A DNA stretch of 64,000 bases from Bog-756 sp963699085 (GTDB lineage: Bacteria; Actinomycetota; Acidimicrobiia; Acidimicrobiales; RAAP-2), in contig CAVOTH010000004.1 of the NCBI GenBank assembly GCA_963699085.1, positions 186,001 through 250,000 on the forward strand, read 5' to 3'. Below are positions 29,087-37,310 of this stretch, piece after piece. Made by a program: the position numbers and the translations under genes. Numbering within the stretch: the stretch's first letter is position 1; each line of letters starts with the position of its first letter. The notes under the pieces are model-generated. The model was not told where the DNA came from. It did no database searches and worked only from the letters and a program-made list of their open reading frames with translations.

Positions 29087-29847
29087 ATGAGCCGGCGCGA
29101 GCAGGCCGTGGCTCGGTCGCTGTTCACGGCCAGGGCCCGGGCCGAGAACCGCCTGCAGCGGTTCCTCGATGCCGCCCTCGAGCTGATGACGAGGGCGAGT
29201 CGGGTCGGGACTTCACCGTGCACGAGGTGGTCGAGCGCTCCGGTCAGTCGCTGCGCCTCTTCTACCAGTACTTCGGCGGCAAGCACGAGCTGCTGCTCGC
29301 CCTCTTCGAGGAGGCGGTGCGCTCGACGGCGGAGTTCCTCAGCGAGAAGATCGACGAGGAGACCGACCCGCTGGAGCGCATCCACCGGTTCGTGATCGAG
29401 TACTACCGGTTGTGCCGTCCGCCGAGGCCGGGCGACCCGGTGGAGCCGCTGTCCACGGCCTGGGTGATGGTGGACTTCGCCCAGCAGCTGCTGACCAGCC
29501 ACCCCACCGAGGCGGCGCTGGCCTTCGACCCGCTGGTCTCGTTGTTCGGCGAGGTGCTCGAGGACGCCGAAGCGGCCGGGTGCATCCGACCCGGGCTCCG
29601 CCGGAGCCCGATCGCCGGGATGGTGCTGGAGGCGATCATGTTCAACGCGTTCTCGGCCACCATCGGCGGAACGTCGGTCCGTCGGAGCGACCCCGATCCG
29701 GCCGAGGAGCTCTGGGAGTTCATCCTCCACGGTGTGGGGTCCGACAAGTCCGACACGTCGACCGGCTGGACCTGCGTAGCCACCTGTCAGGGCCACTCCG
29801 CAGTCACGACCGGGTACGTGAGGTGCAGGCGGCCAGGCAGAAGCTGA
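29087..29847 (+). CDS. TetR family transcriptional regulator (frameshift near 29200)
   Basis: N-terminal NRLQRFLDAALELM is in one frame, and the recognition helix region DFTVHEVVERSGQSLRLFYQ with YFGGKHELLLALFEEAVR in another, so one base is missing or extra near 29195-29215. The ligand domain follows (LLTSHPTEAALAFDPLVSLF, GMVLEAIMFNAFSATIGGTS). I prefer the ATG at 29087, preceded by GGGGAG; an in-frame ATG at 29036 adds an acidic leader. The final ~20 residues overlap the 3' end of the convergent TetR gene and may reflect another frame error. It likely regulates the neighbouring operons. Confidence 0.8.
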
Positions 29848-30454
29848 CCAGGCGGTCCGTTTCGGCCCGGGTCGGTTTCCTCCTTCCCCACAGCAGGTCG
29901 TTGAGCCGCCCGATGACGGCGTGGGCCACGAGCTCGGCGTCGAGCTCGGGATCGACACCGTCCAGGTCGACGAAGGGCTGCCGGAGGAGCGCGGCCAGCC
30001 GGGCGCTCGTCGAAGTGTCGGGGTCGGCCATCGTCCGGCCCAGGCTCGCCGCGTTCCACAGGACGGCGAGGGTGGTGGCGGCGATCTCCTCGTCGGCCGC
30101 CTGGGACAGGATTCCCTCCACCCAGCAGCGGATCTTGCCCTCGGCCGTCGATTCCTTGGCCATCTGGTGGGCCAGGTAGCTGAGCAACCGCTCGGTTCCG
30201 TCGTCGAGGATGGCGGCCACCAGGGCGTCCTTTGAGGCGAAATGCCGATAGAAGCCCTCGTTGGACAGGTCGGCCTCGGTCACGATGTCGGCCACCCGGG
30301 GACGTGAGTCGGTCCCGCACCGGCGCATGACGGTGCGTCCGGCGTCGATCAGGCGGCGTACCTCGTCGGTGTAGTCCGGCCTCCGTCGGTCCAGCGTCTG
30401 GCGGGCGATCCGCGAGGCGACGTCGTTGCTCTCCTCCAGAGGTGGATTCTGCAT
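29804..30454 (-). CDS. TetR family transcriptional regulator
   Basis: About 216 residues. The HTH reads RVADIVTEADLSNEGFYRHF, followed by ASKDALVAAILDDG; the ligand domain contains WVEGILSQAADEEIAATTLA and AHAVIGRLNDLLWGRRKP. I use the ATG at 30454 (MQNPPLEESNDVASRIARQT); a longer frame to 30496 would run through the operator-like palindrome at 30458-30472. That palindrome lies between this gene and the divergent ACAD11-like operon, so this protein is the obvious candidate repressor of both. Confidence 0.87.
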   Translation of the reverse strand: MQNPPLEESNDVASRIARQTLDRRRPDYTDEVRRLIDAGRTVMRRCGTDSRPRVADIVTEADLSNEGFYRHFASKDALVAAILDDGTERLLSYLAHQMAKESTAEGKIRCWVEGILSQAADEEIAATTLAVLWNAASLGRTMADPDTSTSARLAALLRQPFVDLDGVDPELDAELVAHAVIGRLNDLLWGRRKPTRAETDRLVSFCLAACTSRTRS

Positions 30455-30457
30455 ATC

Positions 30458-30472
30458 CAGAATGTTATTCTG
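30458..30472. promoter_or_regulatory. Perfect 15-bp palindrome between divergent TetR and ACAD genes (operator)
   Basis: CAGAAT-GTT-ATTCTG: 6-bp arms with a 3-bp spacer, located 27 bp before the ACAD ATG (30499) and 4 bp before the TetR ATG. TetR proteins bind such short dyads between divergent genes. The core AGAAT-NNN-ATTCT recurs imperfectly at 9154-9166 and 14382-14394. Confidence 0.6.
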
Positions 30473-30498
30473 CCAGCTGACGAGAAGGGGAGACAACC

Positions 30499-31801
30499 AT
30501 GGCCTGGGATTTCGAGACCGATCCCGAGTACCAGATGAAGTTGGACTGGGCGGAGGAGTTCGTGCGGACGGAGGTGGAGCCGATCGACATGCTGTGGCGT
30601 GGACTCGAGTTCACCCCTCCCGACGAGACGTTGCGCACCATCATCGACCCATTGAAGGAGCAGGTGCGGGCCCAAGGTCTGTGGGCCACCCACCTCGGGC
30701 CCGAGCTCGGCGGCCAGGGCCACGGACAGCTCAAGCTCTCGCTGCTCAACGAGATCCTCGGTGGCTCGTCGTGGGCCCCGGTCATCTTCGGGTGCCAGGC
30801 GCCCGACACCGGGAACGCCGAGATCATCGCCCACTACGGCACCGAAGCCCAGAAGGAGCGCTACCTGCATCCGCTCCTCGAGGGAAAGATCTTCTCCTGC
30901 TACTCGATGACCGAGCCCCAGGGTGGCTCGGACCCCGCTCTGTTCGAGACCCGCGCCTGATAAGGACGGGGACGAGTGGGTCCTCCAGGGTTGGAAGTTC
31001 TTCTCCTCCAATGCCCGCACGGCGGCATTCCTCATCGTCATGGCCGTCACCAACCCCGACGTGTCGGTCTACGAGGGCATGTCGATGTTCCTGGTCCCGT
31101 CCGACACCCCGGGCATCGATATCGTCCGCGACGTGGGCCTGGCCGGGGAGCCCGAGGACCACGGCTCCCACGCCCTCATCCACTACGACGACGTCCGCCT
31201 GCCGGCCGAGGCACTGCTCGGCGGCGAGGGTCAGGCGTTCGCCATCGCCCAGACCCGCCTCGGGGGTGGCCGCATCCACCACGCCATGCGCACCATCGGC
31301 ATGGCCCGGCGGGCGCTCGACGCCATGTGCGAGCGGGCCCTCAGCCGCCAGGTGGCCGGCGGACTACTGGCCGACAAGCAGTTCGTGCAGGGTTTCATCG
31401 CCGACTCCTACGCCCAGTTGACGCAGTTCCGTCTGTACGTGCTCTATGTGGCGTGGCTGATCGACAAGCACAACAACTATCTCAAGGTGCGCAAGGACAT
31501 CGCCGCCATCAAGGTACTGATGCCCGGCGTGCTCCACGACATCGCCTGGCGGGCCATCCAGGTCCACGGTGCGCTCGGCATCAGCAACGAAATGCCCTTC
31601 CATTCGATGCTGGTCGGGGCCAGTGTGATGGGCCTGGCCGACGGCCCCACCGAGGTGCACAAGGTGACGGTGGCCCGCCAGGTCCTGCGCGACCACCGGG
31701 CCACCGACGACCTGTGGCCGACCCAGCACCTTCCGAAGCGTCGTGAAGCGGCACGCGAGAAGTTCGCCGCCATCCTCGAGCACGAAGTGGGGAACTTCTG
31801 A
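30499..31801 (+). CDS. Acyl-CoA dehydrogenase, ACAD10/11-like (single frameshift near 30957)
   Basis: About 433 residues. N-terminal frame MAWDFETDPEYQMKLDWAEE to YSMTEPQGGSDPALFETRA stops at 30960; after one extra T the second frame continues DKDGDEWVLQGWKFFSSNAR. The C terminus (AIQVHGALGISNEMPFHSML, VMGLADGPTEVHKVTVARQV) resembles mammalian ACAD10/11 and Pseudomonas LvaC, which act on 4-hydroxyacyl-CoA intermediates after phosphorylation. The residue at the MCAD Glu position is Asp (ADGPTEVH). Strong AAGGGGAG before the ATG. TGATG overlap with the APH-domain gene supports that functional link. Confidence 0.88.
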
Positions 31802-32811
31802 TGATCGACATCGAACGACTGGCCACCTGGATGGACGATCGCGGGCTCGGGGTGGGGGAGCCCATCGAGTCGGCGTTCGTGTCGGGGGGGACCCAGAACG
31901 AGATCTACGAGATCCGCCGGGGCGACGTGCACGGGGCATTGCGGATCCCGCCACCGTCGGCTCCCGAGAGCCGGGATGCCGGGATCCTCCGCGAGTGGCG
32001 GATCATCGACGCACTGGACGGAACCGACGTCCCGCACACGGCGGCCATCGCCGCCTGCGACGACCCGTCCGTGCTCGGACGTACCTTCTATCTGATGGGC
32101 TTCGTCGACGGCTGGTCGCCGATGAACACGGACGGCTGGCCGGCTCCCTTCGACACCGACCTCGAGGCCCGCAAGGGTCTGGCCTTCGAACTGGTGGATG
32201 GGATCTCGCTGCTGTCCAGGGTCGATTGGCAGGCGAAGGGTCTGTCCGACTTCGGCCACCCCGAAGGATTCCACGAGCGCCAGGTCGACCGGTGGACGGC
32301 GTTCCTCGAGCGGATCAAGGGACGGGAGCTGCCCGGCTTCGACGAGGCGTCGGCCTGGCTGCGAGCGCACCGGCCGATCGACTTCATCCCCGGTCTGATG
32401 CACGGTGACTACCAGTTCGCCAACGTCATGTACCGACATGGCGGGCCGGCGCGGATGGCCGCCATCGTGGACTGGGAGATGGGCACCGTCGGCGACCCGA
32501 AGCTCGACCTGGCCTGGGTGGTCAACGGCTGGCCGGAGAGTCCTGACGACACGCCGGAGATCACCTATGTCGATATGGCCGGGATGCCCTCACGCTCGGC
32601 CATGCTCGATCGGTACTCCGAAGTGTCGGGACGCCAGGTCGACGACATCGACTACTACTGCGTGCTGGCCAAGTGGAAGCTGGCCGTCGTGCTCGAGCAG
32701 GGCTACCAACGGGCCGGCGACAACGAGATGCTCCAGACCTACGGGCCGGTGGTGCTCAATCTGATGCAGGGCGCCGCCGACCTCGCCGAATCAACGGACT
32801 ACGACAAGTGA
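31801..32811 (+). CDS. APH-fold phosphotransferase (ACAD10/11 kinase domain / LvaA-like)
   Basis: Aminoglycoside-phosphotransferase-fold kinase of 336 residues. Catalytic loop HGDYQFANVMYRHG near residue 201 (HxDxxxxN form) and the metal-binding IVDWEMGTVGDPKLDLAW near 224; N-terminal lobe SGGTQNEIYEIRRGD. In mammals the same domain is fused to ACAD10/11, and in Pseudomonas LvaA phosphorylates a 4-hydroxyacyl-CoA whose phosphate is then eliminated by an ACAD-like enzyme. Here it directly follows an ACAD11-like gene with overlapping stop/start, so the same chemistry is proposed; antibiotic modification is unlikely. The next gene overlaps it by GTGA. Confidence 0.87.
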   Translation: MIDIERLATWMDDRGLGVGEPIESAFVSGGTQNEIYEIRRGDVHGALRIPPPSAPESRDAGILREWRIIDALDGTDVPHTAAIAACDDPSVLGRTFYLMGFVDGWSPMNTDGWPAPFDTDLEARKGLAFELVDGISLLSRVDWQAKGLSDFGHPEGFHERQVDRWTAFLERIKGRELPGFDEASAWLRAHRPIDFIPGLMHGDYQFANVMYRHGGPARMAAIVDWEMGTVGDPKLDLAWVVNGWPESPDDTPEITYVDMAGMPSRSAMLDRYSEVSGRQVDDIDYYCVLAKWKLAVVLEQGYQRAGDNEMLQTYGPVVLNLMQGAADLAESTDYDK

Positions 32812-33590
32812 GCGGCCCCGACGCCGAGCTGGTGTCCGAGCGCCAGGGTCCGCTGTCACTGCTGCGGCTCAACCGGCCCGAGGCCCGCAACTCCCTCACG
32901 ACCAGCCTGGTCGGTGCGCTGGGCACGGCCATCCTGGAGGCCGAGGCCGACCCCGATGTCCGGGCCATCGTGCTTACCGGTACCGGTGACCGCGCCTTCT
33001 GCTCGGGCATGGACCTGAAGTCGTTCTCCGAAGGGGACGTGCCCGGGACGGCTCCCGGTGAGTCGACCGAGGCCTTCTACCGGCTGCTGCGGGGCGAAGT
33101 CAGCGTCCCCGTGGTGGGTGCGGCCAACGGATCGGCCGTGGCGGGCGGGCTCGAGCTGCTCCTCGGCTGCGACGTCGTCATCGCGTCGAGCGAAGCCCGA
33201 TTCGGGCTGCCCGAGGTCAAGCGCGGCCTCTTCGCCGCCGGGGGTGGGACCCTGATCGGCAACCGGATCCCGACGGCGATCGCCCTCGAGCTGACCCTCA
33301 CCGGCGACCTCGTCACCGCTGACCGCGCCTATCAGGTCGGCCTGGTCAATTCGGTGGTCGCCCCTGCAGAGGTATGGGAGGCGGCCGTGGCCATGGCCGG
33401 GCGCATCGCCGCCAACGGACCGCTCGGGCTCGCCGCTTCCAAGGAGCTGGTCCGACTGAGCGCCAGCGACCCGGGCGCGGCCCGCCAACGCCAAGCCCAC
33501 TGGTCATCGGTGGTCTTCTCCAGTGAGGACGCCATGGAGGGCGCCCGCGCCTACATGGAAAAGCGCGACCCGGTGTGGAGGGGCCGCTGA
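32808..33590 (+). CDS. Enoyl-CoA hydratase/isomerase family protein
   Basis: Crotonase of 260 residues: LLRLNRPEARNSLTTSLVGA, AIVLTGTGDRAFCSGMDLKS and VVGAANGSAVAGGLELLLGC for the oxyanion holes, RFGLPEVKRGLFAAGGGTLI around the usual acid/base site (Glu of LPEVK), and ELTLTGDLVTADRAYQVGLV. GTG start overlaps the kinase stop. It probably rehydrates or shifts the enoyl-CoA made by the kinase/ACAD pair. The stop is one base before the GTG of the quinone oxidoreductase. Confidence 0.92.
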   Translation: MSGPDAELVSERQGPLSLLRLNRPEARNSLTTSLVGALGTAILEAEADPDVRAIVLTGTGDRAFCSGMDLKSFSEGDVPGTAPGESTEAFYRLLRGEVSVPVVGAANGSAVAGGLELLLGCDVVIASSEARFGLPEVKRGLFAAGGGTLIGNRIPTAIALELTLTGDLVTADRAYQVGLVNSVVAPAEVWEAAVAMAGRIAANGPLGLAASKELVRLSASDPGAARQRQAHWSSVVFSSEDAMEGARAYMEKRDPVWRGR

Positions 33591-33591
33591 C

Positions 33592-34572
33592 GTGCGGGCC
33601 GCGGTGTGCCACGCCTATGGCGGGCCCGAGGTGGTGATGGTCGAGGAACTCCCCGCGCCGGAGGTCGGCGCGGGACAGGTGCGGGTCCGGGTACGGGCCG
33701 CCGCTGTCAACTTTCCCGATGTGCTGCTGGTGGCGGACCGGTATCAGGTCACCGTGCCGCCTCCCTTCGTACCGGGTAGCGAGTTCGTCGGCGTGGTCGA
33801 AGATCTGGCCGACGGTGTTGCCGGGCTGTCCATCGGTGACCGGGTGGCCGGCACCGTGTTGGCCGGTGCCTTCGCCGAAGAAGTGGTGGTGGGCGCGGCC
33901 GCGGTCCGGGTCGTGCCCGCGGGTGTCGACGACGGCCATGCCGCTGCCTTCGGGGTGGCCTGGCGGACGGCGTACCACGTGCTGCGGTCGGTCGCCCGCC
34001 TGCAGAGCGGCGACGAACTGGTCGTCCTCGGTGCCGGCGGCGGTGTCGGACTGGCGGCGGTCAGCCTCGGTCACCACCTCGGAGCCACGGTGACGGCGGT
34101 GGCCTCGTCACCGGCCAAGCTCGACGCGGCCCGGGAGGCGGGTGCCACCCACCTCATCCAGCACCCCACCGTCGATCTGCGGGCTGCGTTGAGAGAGGCG
34201 CTCCCCGGTGGGGCTGATGTGGTCGTCGACCCGGTCGGCGGCAACCTGGCCGAGCCGGCCCTGCGATCGCTCCACTGGGGTGGTCGATTCGTGACTGTCG
34301 GCTACGCCTCCGGGGAGATCCCACGGATCCCGCTCAACCTGGTGCTGTTGAAGGGCTGCCAGGTGCTCGGCTTCCAGTTCCGGGACTTCGCCGAGCACTG
34401 CCCCGACGAGCTGGTCCGCAACGACGACGAACTGTGGGCACTCCTGGCATCAGGAAAGGTGAGTCCACATGTGGGGGCGACCTTTGCGCTCGACGACGTG
34501 GCCGACGCCATGGCGCTGGTGGCCGACGGTCAGGTGGTGGGGAAAGTCGTCCTCGACATAGCCGCCGGATAG
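33592..34572 (+). CDS. NADPH:quinone oxidoreductase-like medium-chain reductase
   Basis: Zinc-free MDR protein of 326 residues. N-terminal GroES-like part (VRAAAVNFPDVLLVADRYQV, PPPFVPGSEFVGVVEDLADG) and Rossmann fold VVLGAGGGVGLAAVSLGHHL, DVVVDPVGGNLAEPALRSLH, VTVGYASGEIPRIPLNLVLL. No zinc-binding Cys set is present. The family reduces quinones or enoyl compounds with NADPH; here it may reduce an enoyl-CoA or enone. GTG start immediately after the crotonase stop. Last gene of the operon: a hairpin-plus-T terminator overlaps its stop. Confidence 0.92.
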   Translation: MRAAVCHAYGGPEVVMVEELPAPEVGAGQVRVRVRAAAVNFPDVLLVADRYQVTVPPPFVPGSEFVGVVEDLADGVAGLSIGDRVAGTVLAGAFAEEVVVGAAAVRVVPAGVDDGHAAAFGVAWRTAYHVLRSVARLQSGDELVVLGAGGGVGLAAVSLGHHLGATVTAVASSPAKLDAAREAGATHLIQHPTVDLRAALREALPGGADVVVDPVGGNLAEPALRSLHWGGRFVTVGYASGEIPRIPLNLVLLKGCQVLGFQFRDFAEHCPDELVRNDDELWALLASGKVSPHVGATFALDDVADAMALVADGQVVGKVVLDIAAG

Positions 34573-34594
34573 ACCCAGCACTGGGTCTGTTTTT
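34571..34594 (+). terminator. Rho-independent terminator
   Basis: AGACCCAG-CA-CTGGGTCT forms an 8-bp perfect stem and is followed by GTTTTT. It closes the rightward ACAD-kinase-crotonase-reductase operon. On the other strand the stem is not followed by a T-run, so it acts for the plus strand only. Confidence 0.85.
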
Positions 34595-34608
34595 CCCGGT
34601 CGCCCCGG

Positions 34609-35580
34609 TCAGAGAGGCAGCAGGGGCGGCAGCCGCCCGCTGTCGATGATCGAGTTCCCGAGCTGGGTGGTGAGGGACGCCGCCGTACCGAACAGGGCGT
34701 CGAGCACCAGGGTGCGGCGGACGTAGCGGTGGAACGGGTGCTCCACCGTGAAGCCGATGCCGGCCAGAACCTGTTGGCAGTGCCGGGCCGCTGTCTTGGC
34801 CTGATGTCCGGCCACTGACTTGGCCATGACCGAGGCCTCCGGTCCCGGCTGGAGCCATGCCGCGTCGAGTATCGCCTCCGCCATGGACACGGCGACCAGG
34901 GTCTCGGCCAGCCGGTGGCGGACAGCTTGGAAGGAGGCGATCGGTCGGTCGAACTGGATCCGTCCCCGGGCGTGTTCGCATGCCAGATCGAGCATGGCCC
35001 GCGACGCGCCGACCAGCTCGTGGGCGACAGCCAGGCAGCAGAGACCGGTGGCCGCGTCCCATGTAGCGGTGGGGAGATCAAGCCGAGGGCCCGAGCCGTC
35101 GACATCACCTCTCACCCGGAGAAGCCCCATGTCAGGATCGATACCGATCACCGGATGGAGCTCGAGGTCGGCGGTGGGCACGGTGCACGCCGTCGTTCTG
35201 CCATCCCCTGTTGAGGTCACCACCAGGGCGAAATCCTGATCGGTACGGCCGGCGGGGAGGAGCCCGTTGACCAGCAGCCGATCATCGAAGAGAGTTCCGG
35301 GTGGGACGCCGACCCCGATGGCGGGAAGTATGACCGCCACTCCGTCCGCCGAATCCTCCGGCAGCCCGAGTCCGTGTCCCATCAACAGGGACAGTGCCGA
35401 CGATGATGTGCACTCCTCCCCCTGGAGCCGGAACAGCACCGAGACGGCGGACCGCTCGTCGTCGGCCAGGGCGTCATCCCACCCGAGTTCGTCGAGCTCG
35501 GCGTCGAGGGCGGGTCCGGTGGCCCGGCCGGTGACGTCGCGCAGACCGCGCTCGAACATGTCGAGGTCGTCGGCGTCCAT
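34609..35580 (-). CDS. Acyl-CoA dehydrogenase, beta-type partner (short)
   Basis: 323 residues, shorter than usual ACADs (~380). The N-terminal domain is poorly conserved (LDAELDELGWDDALADDERS), but the C-terminal half is clear: EHARGRIQFDRPIASFQAVR, CQQVLAGIGFTVEHPFHRYV and RRTLVLDALFG. No GGTxxIQR motif. This is the pattern of the non-identical partner subunit in heterotetrameric ACADs. The start overlaps the stop of the larger ACAD upstream (TGATG), so the two are probably made in equal amounts. Confidence 0.88.
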   Translation of the reverse strand: MDADDLDMFERGLRDVTGRATGPALDAELDELGWDDALADDERSAVSVLFRLQGEECTSSSALSLLMGHGLGLPEDSADGVAVILPAIGVGVPPGTLFDDRLLVNGLLPAGRTDQDFALVVTSTGDGRTTACTVPTADLELHPVIGIDPDMGLLRVRGDVDGSGPRLDLPTATWDAATGLCCLAVAHELVGASRAMLDLACEHARGRIQFDRPIASFQAVRHRLAETLVAVSMAEAILDAAWLQPGPEASVMAKSVAGHQAKTAARHCQQVLAGIGFTVEHPFHRYVRRTLVLDALFGTAASLTTQLGNSIIDSGRLPPLLPL

Positions 35581-36731
35581 CAGCGGTCATTCCCGAGGTC
35601 GAGGAGGCGCCGGGCGATGATGTTGCGCTGGATCTCGGCGCTGCCGCCGTAGATGGAGGCGGCCCGGGAGTAGAGGTACTCCGAGCGCCACCGCCCGCTC
35701 ACCGGGTCGTCGCCCATGGTCACTGCCGGGGCGAGGGCGTCGGCGACCAGGTCGAACACAGCCTGTTCCGCCGTGGCCAGCAGCACCTTGTCGATGGACG
35801 TCTCGGGTCCGAGGCGGTCGCCGTCGGCCATGCGGTGTTGCGTCGCCCGCGAACGGGCTCGGAAGGCGTAGAGCAGCTGGGTCACCGCTCCCAGCCGGGT
35901 CGGGTCGAGGGCGCCGGGCGGGGCGGCGTCGACCAACTCCTGGAGGCGGCGGTGGAGGAAAGCGGCCCGATGCCACAGCGACGTGCTGCGCTCGTAGGGC
36001 AGGAGGTCCATGGCCACGGCCCACCCTCCGCCCTCCTCGCCCAGGGTGCGGGAGTATGGGACGACGACGTCATCGAAGAAGAGTTCGGAGAACTCGGGGC
36101 TGCCGTGCATGGTGCCGATCGGCCGCACGGTGATCCCGGGGGAGTCCATATCCACGAAGAGGGCGGTGATCCCCCGGTGGGCCGACTCAACCGTGCCGGT
36201 CCGGGTGAGCAGTACGCAGCGGTCGGCGTACTGGGCCAGGCTGGTCCAGACCTTCTGTCCGGTCACCCGCCAGCCTCCGTCGCTGCGCTCGGCCCGACAG
36301 GCCAGAGCGGCCAGGTTGCTGCCGGTGTCCGGCTCGGAGAACCCCTGGCACCAGGTCTCGTCCCCGCGTAGGAGGGCGGGAACCATGGCGGCGGCCAGGT
36401 CGGGGTCGGCGTAGTCGATCATGGTGGGGGCGAGCACCTCGGTCATGGAGTACAGCCCGGGCTCCACCAGGTCGCGCGCCGTCAACGCCTCACCCAGGTA
36501 GGCCCGTGCCAGCGTGGACCCACCCAGTCCGCCGACCCGCTCCGGCCAACCGGCGCGCATCCATCCGGCGTCGAACGCACACTGCTTGACCCTGCCCAGC
36601 TGGGCCATCTGCTCGTCGAGCGTGCCCGCCCCTTCGAAGGCCGGGGCCAGTGCGGGGGTCTGGTCGTCGAGCCAGGCGTCCAGGGACTGCCGGAATTCCG
36701 CCAGTTCCCCGGAGTCGTCGCTGTCGGTCAT
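35580..36731 (-). CDS. Acyl-CoA dehydrogenase, alpha-type partner
   Basis: 383 residues: EFRQSLDAWLDDQTPALAPA, AGWPERVGGLGGSTLARAYL, WCQGFSEPDTGSNLAALACR, WRVTGQKVWTSLAQYADRCV, GTMHGSPEFSELFFDDVVVP and ASIYGGSAEIQRNIIARRLL. The usual catalytic Glu (xEGTxxIQR) is Gly. It belongs with the beta-type gene downstream and lies 9 nt after the SnoaL-like gene, all leftward. Third such ACAD pair in the window. Confidence 0.92.
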   Translation of the reverse strand: MTDSDDSGELAEFRQSLDAWLDDQTPALAPAFEGAGTLDEQMAQLGRVKQCAFDAGWMRAGWPERVGGLGGSTLARAYLGEALTARDLVEPGLYSMTEVLAPTMIDYADPDLAAAMVPALLRGDETWCQGFSEPDTGSNLAALACRAERSDGGWRVTGQKVWTSLAQYADRCVLLTRTGTVESAHRGITALFVDMDSPGITVRPIGTMHGSPEFSELFFDDVVVPYSRTLGEEGGGWAVAMDLLPYERSTSLWHRAAFLHRRLQELVDAAPPGALDPTRLGAVTQLLYAFRARSRATQHRMADGDRLGPETSIDKVLLATAEQAVFDLVADALAPAVTMGDDPVSGRWRSEYLYSRAASIYGGSAEIQRNIIARRLLDLGNDR

Positions 36732-36740
36732 GTGGGGTGG

Positions 36741-37172
36741 TCACTGGTTGGAAGGCTGGGGGCGGGTCGGGTCGTGGGCCCGGCCGGAGTCGCGGACCCC
36801 GCTCTTGCGGAGGAAGGTCATGGCCCGGGTCTGCAGGCGCCACCCGCCGGGCGTCCGCCGGTAGGTATCCGTGTAGTACCCGATGCGCATGTCGTGGGTG
36901 GTCTGCTCCACGAAGCACAGCGGTTGCTGACCTGTACCGGTGTCGCCGTCGATGGTGAGGGCCGGGGGGCCGACCAGGAACAGGCCCTTGGGGGCGGCGG
37001 CCACCAGAGTCGGGAAGTCGGTGAGCGGGTAGGTGTCCCCGAAGGCGCTGTAGGTGCCGTCGGGGGTGAACACCTCGATGACCGCGTCGACATCGTCTTT
37101 GGTCATGCCCACGGCGTATCGGGCCAGAAGTTGCTCGAGCTCGATGACGTCGGCGACGGGCGGGCTACCCAT
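36741..37172 (-). CDS. SnoaL/NTF2-like protein
   Basis: 143 residues with the cone-shaped NTF2 fold pattern: IELEQLLARYAVGMTKDDVD, FTPDGTYSAFGDTYPL, FVEQTTHDMRIGYYTDTYRR, GGWRLQTRAMTFLRKSG. Family members are small ketosteroid-isomerase-like enzymes or binding proteins. The Asp/Tyr catalytic set of ketosteroid isomerase cannot be assigned with confidence. ATG preceded by AGGAGG. First gene of the leftward ACAD-pair operon and divergent from the ligase at 37311. Confidence 0.85.
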   Translation of the reverse strand: MGSPPVADVIELEQLLARYAVGMTKDDVDAVIEVFTPDGTYSAFGDTYPLTDFPTLVAAAPKGLFLVGPPALTIDGDTGTGQQPLCFVEQTTHDMRIGYYTDTYRRTPGGWRLQTRAMTFLRKSGVRDSGRAHDPTRPQPSNQ

Positions 37173-37310
37173 GACGGATCCTCCTGGTCGTCGTGGCCAC
37201 ACGCCACGGCGGCCGACGATAACCAAGTTCTCCTGGCCGGGCAATGACGGTGGCGGCTCCGCAGGGGACGTGGCAGAGTGACCCGGCGATCGATCGAGCA
37301 GGAGGCTGAC

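Noticed and set aside
31801..32811. Aminoglycoside resistance kinase
   Set aside because: The fold is shared, but the operon with an ACAD11-like gene and crotonase points to acyl-CoA metabolism.
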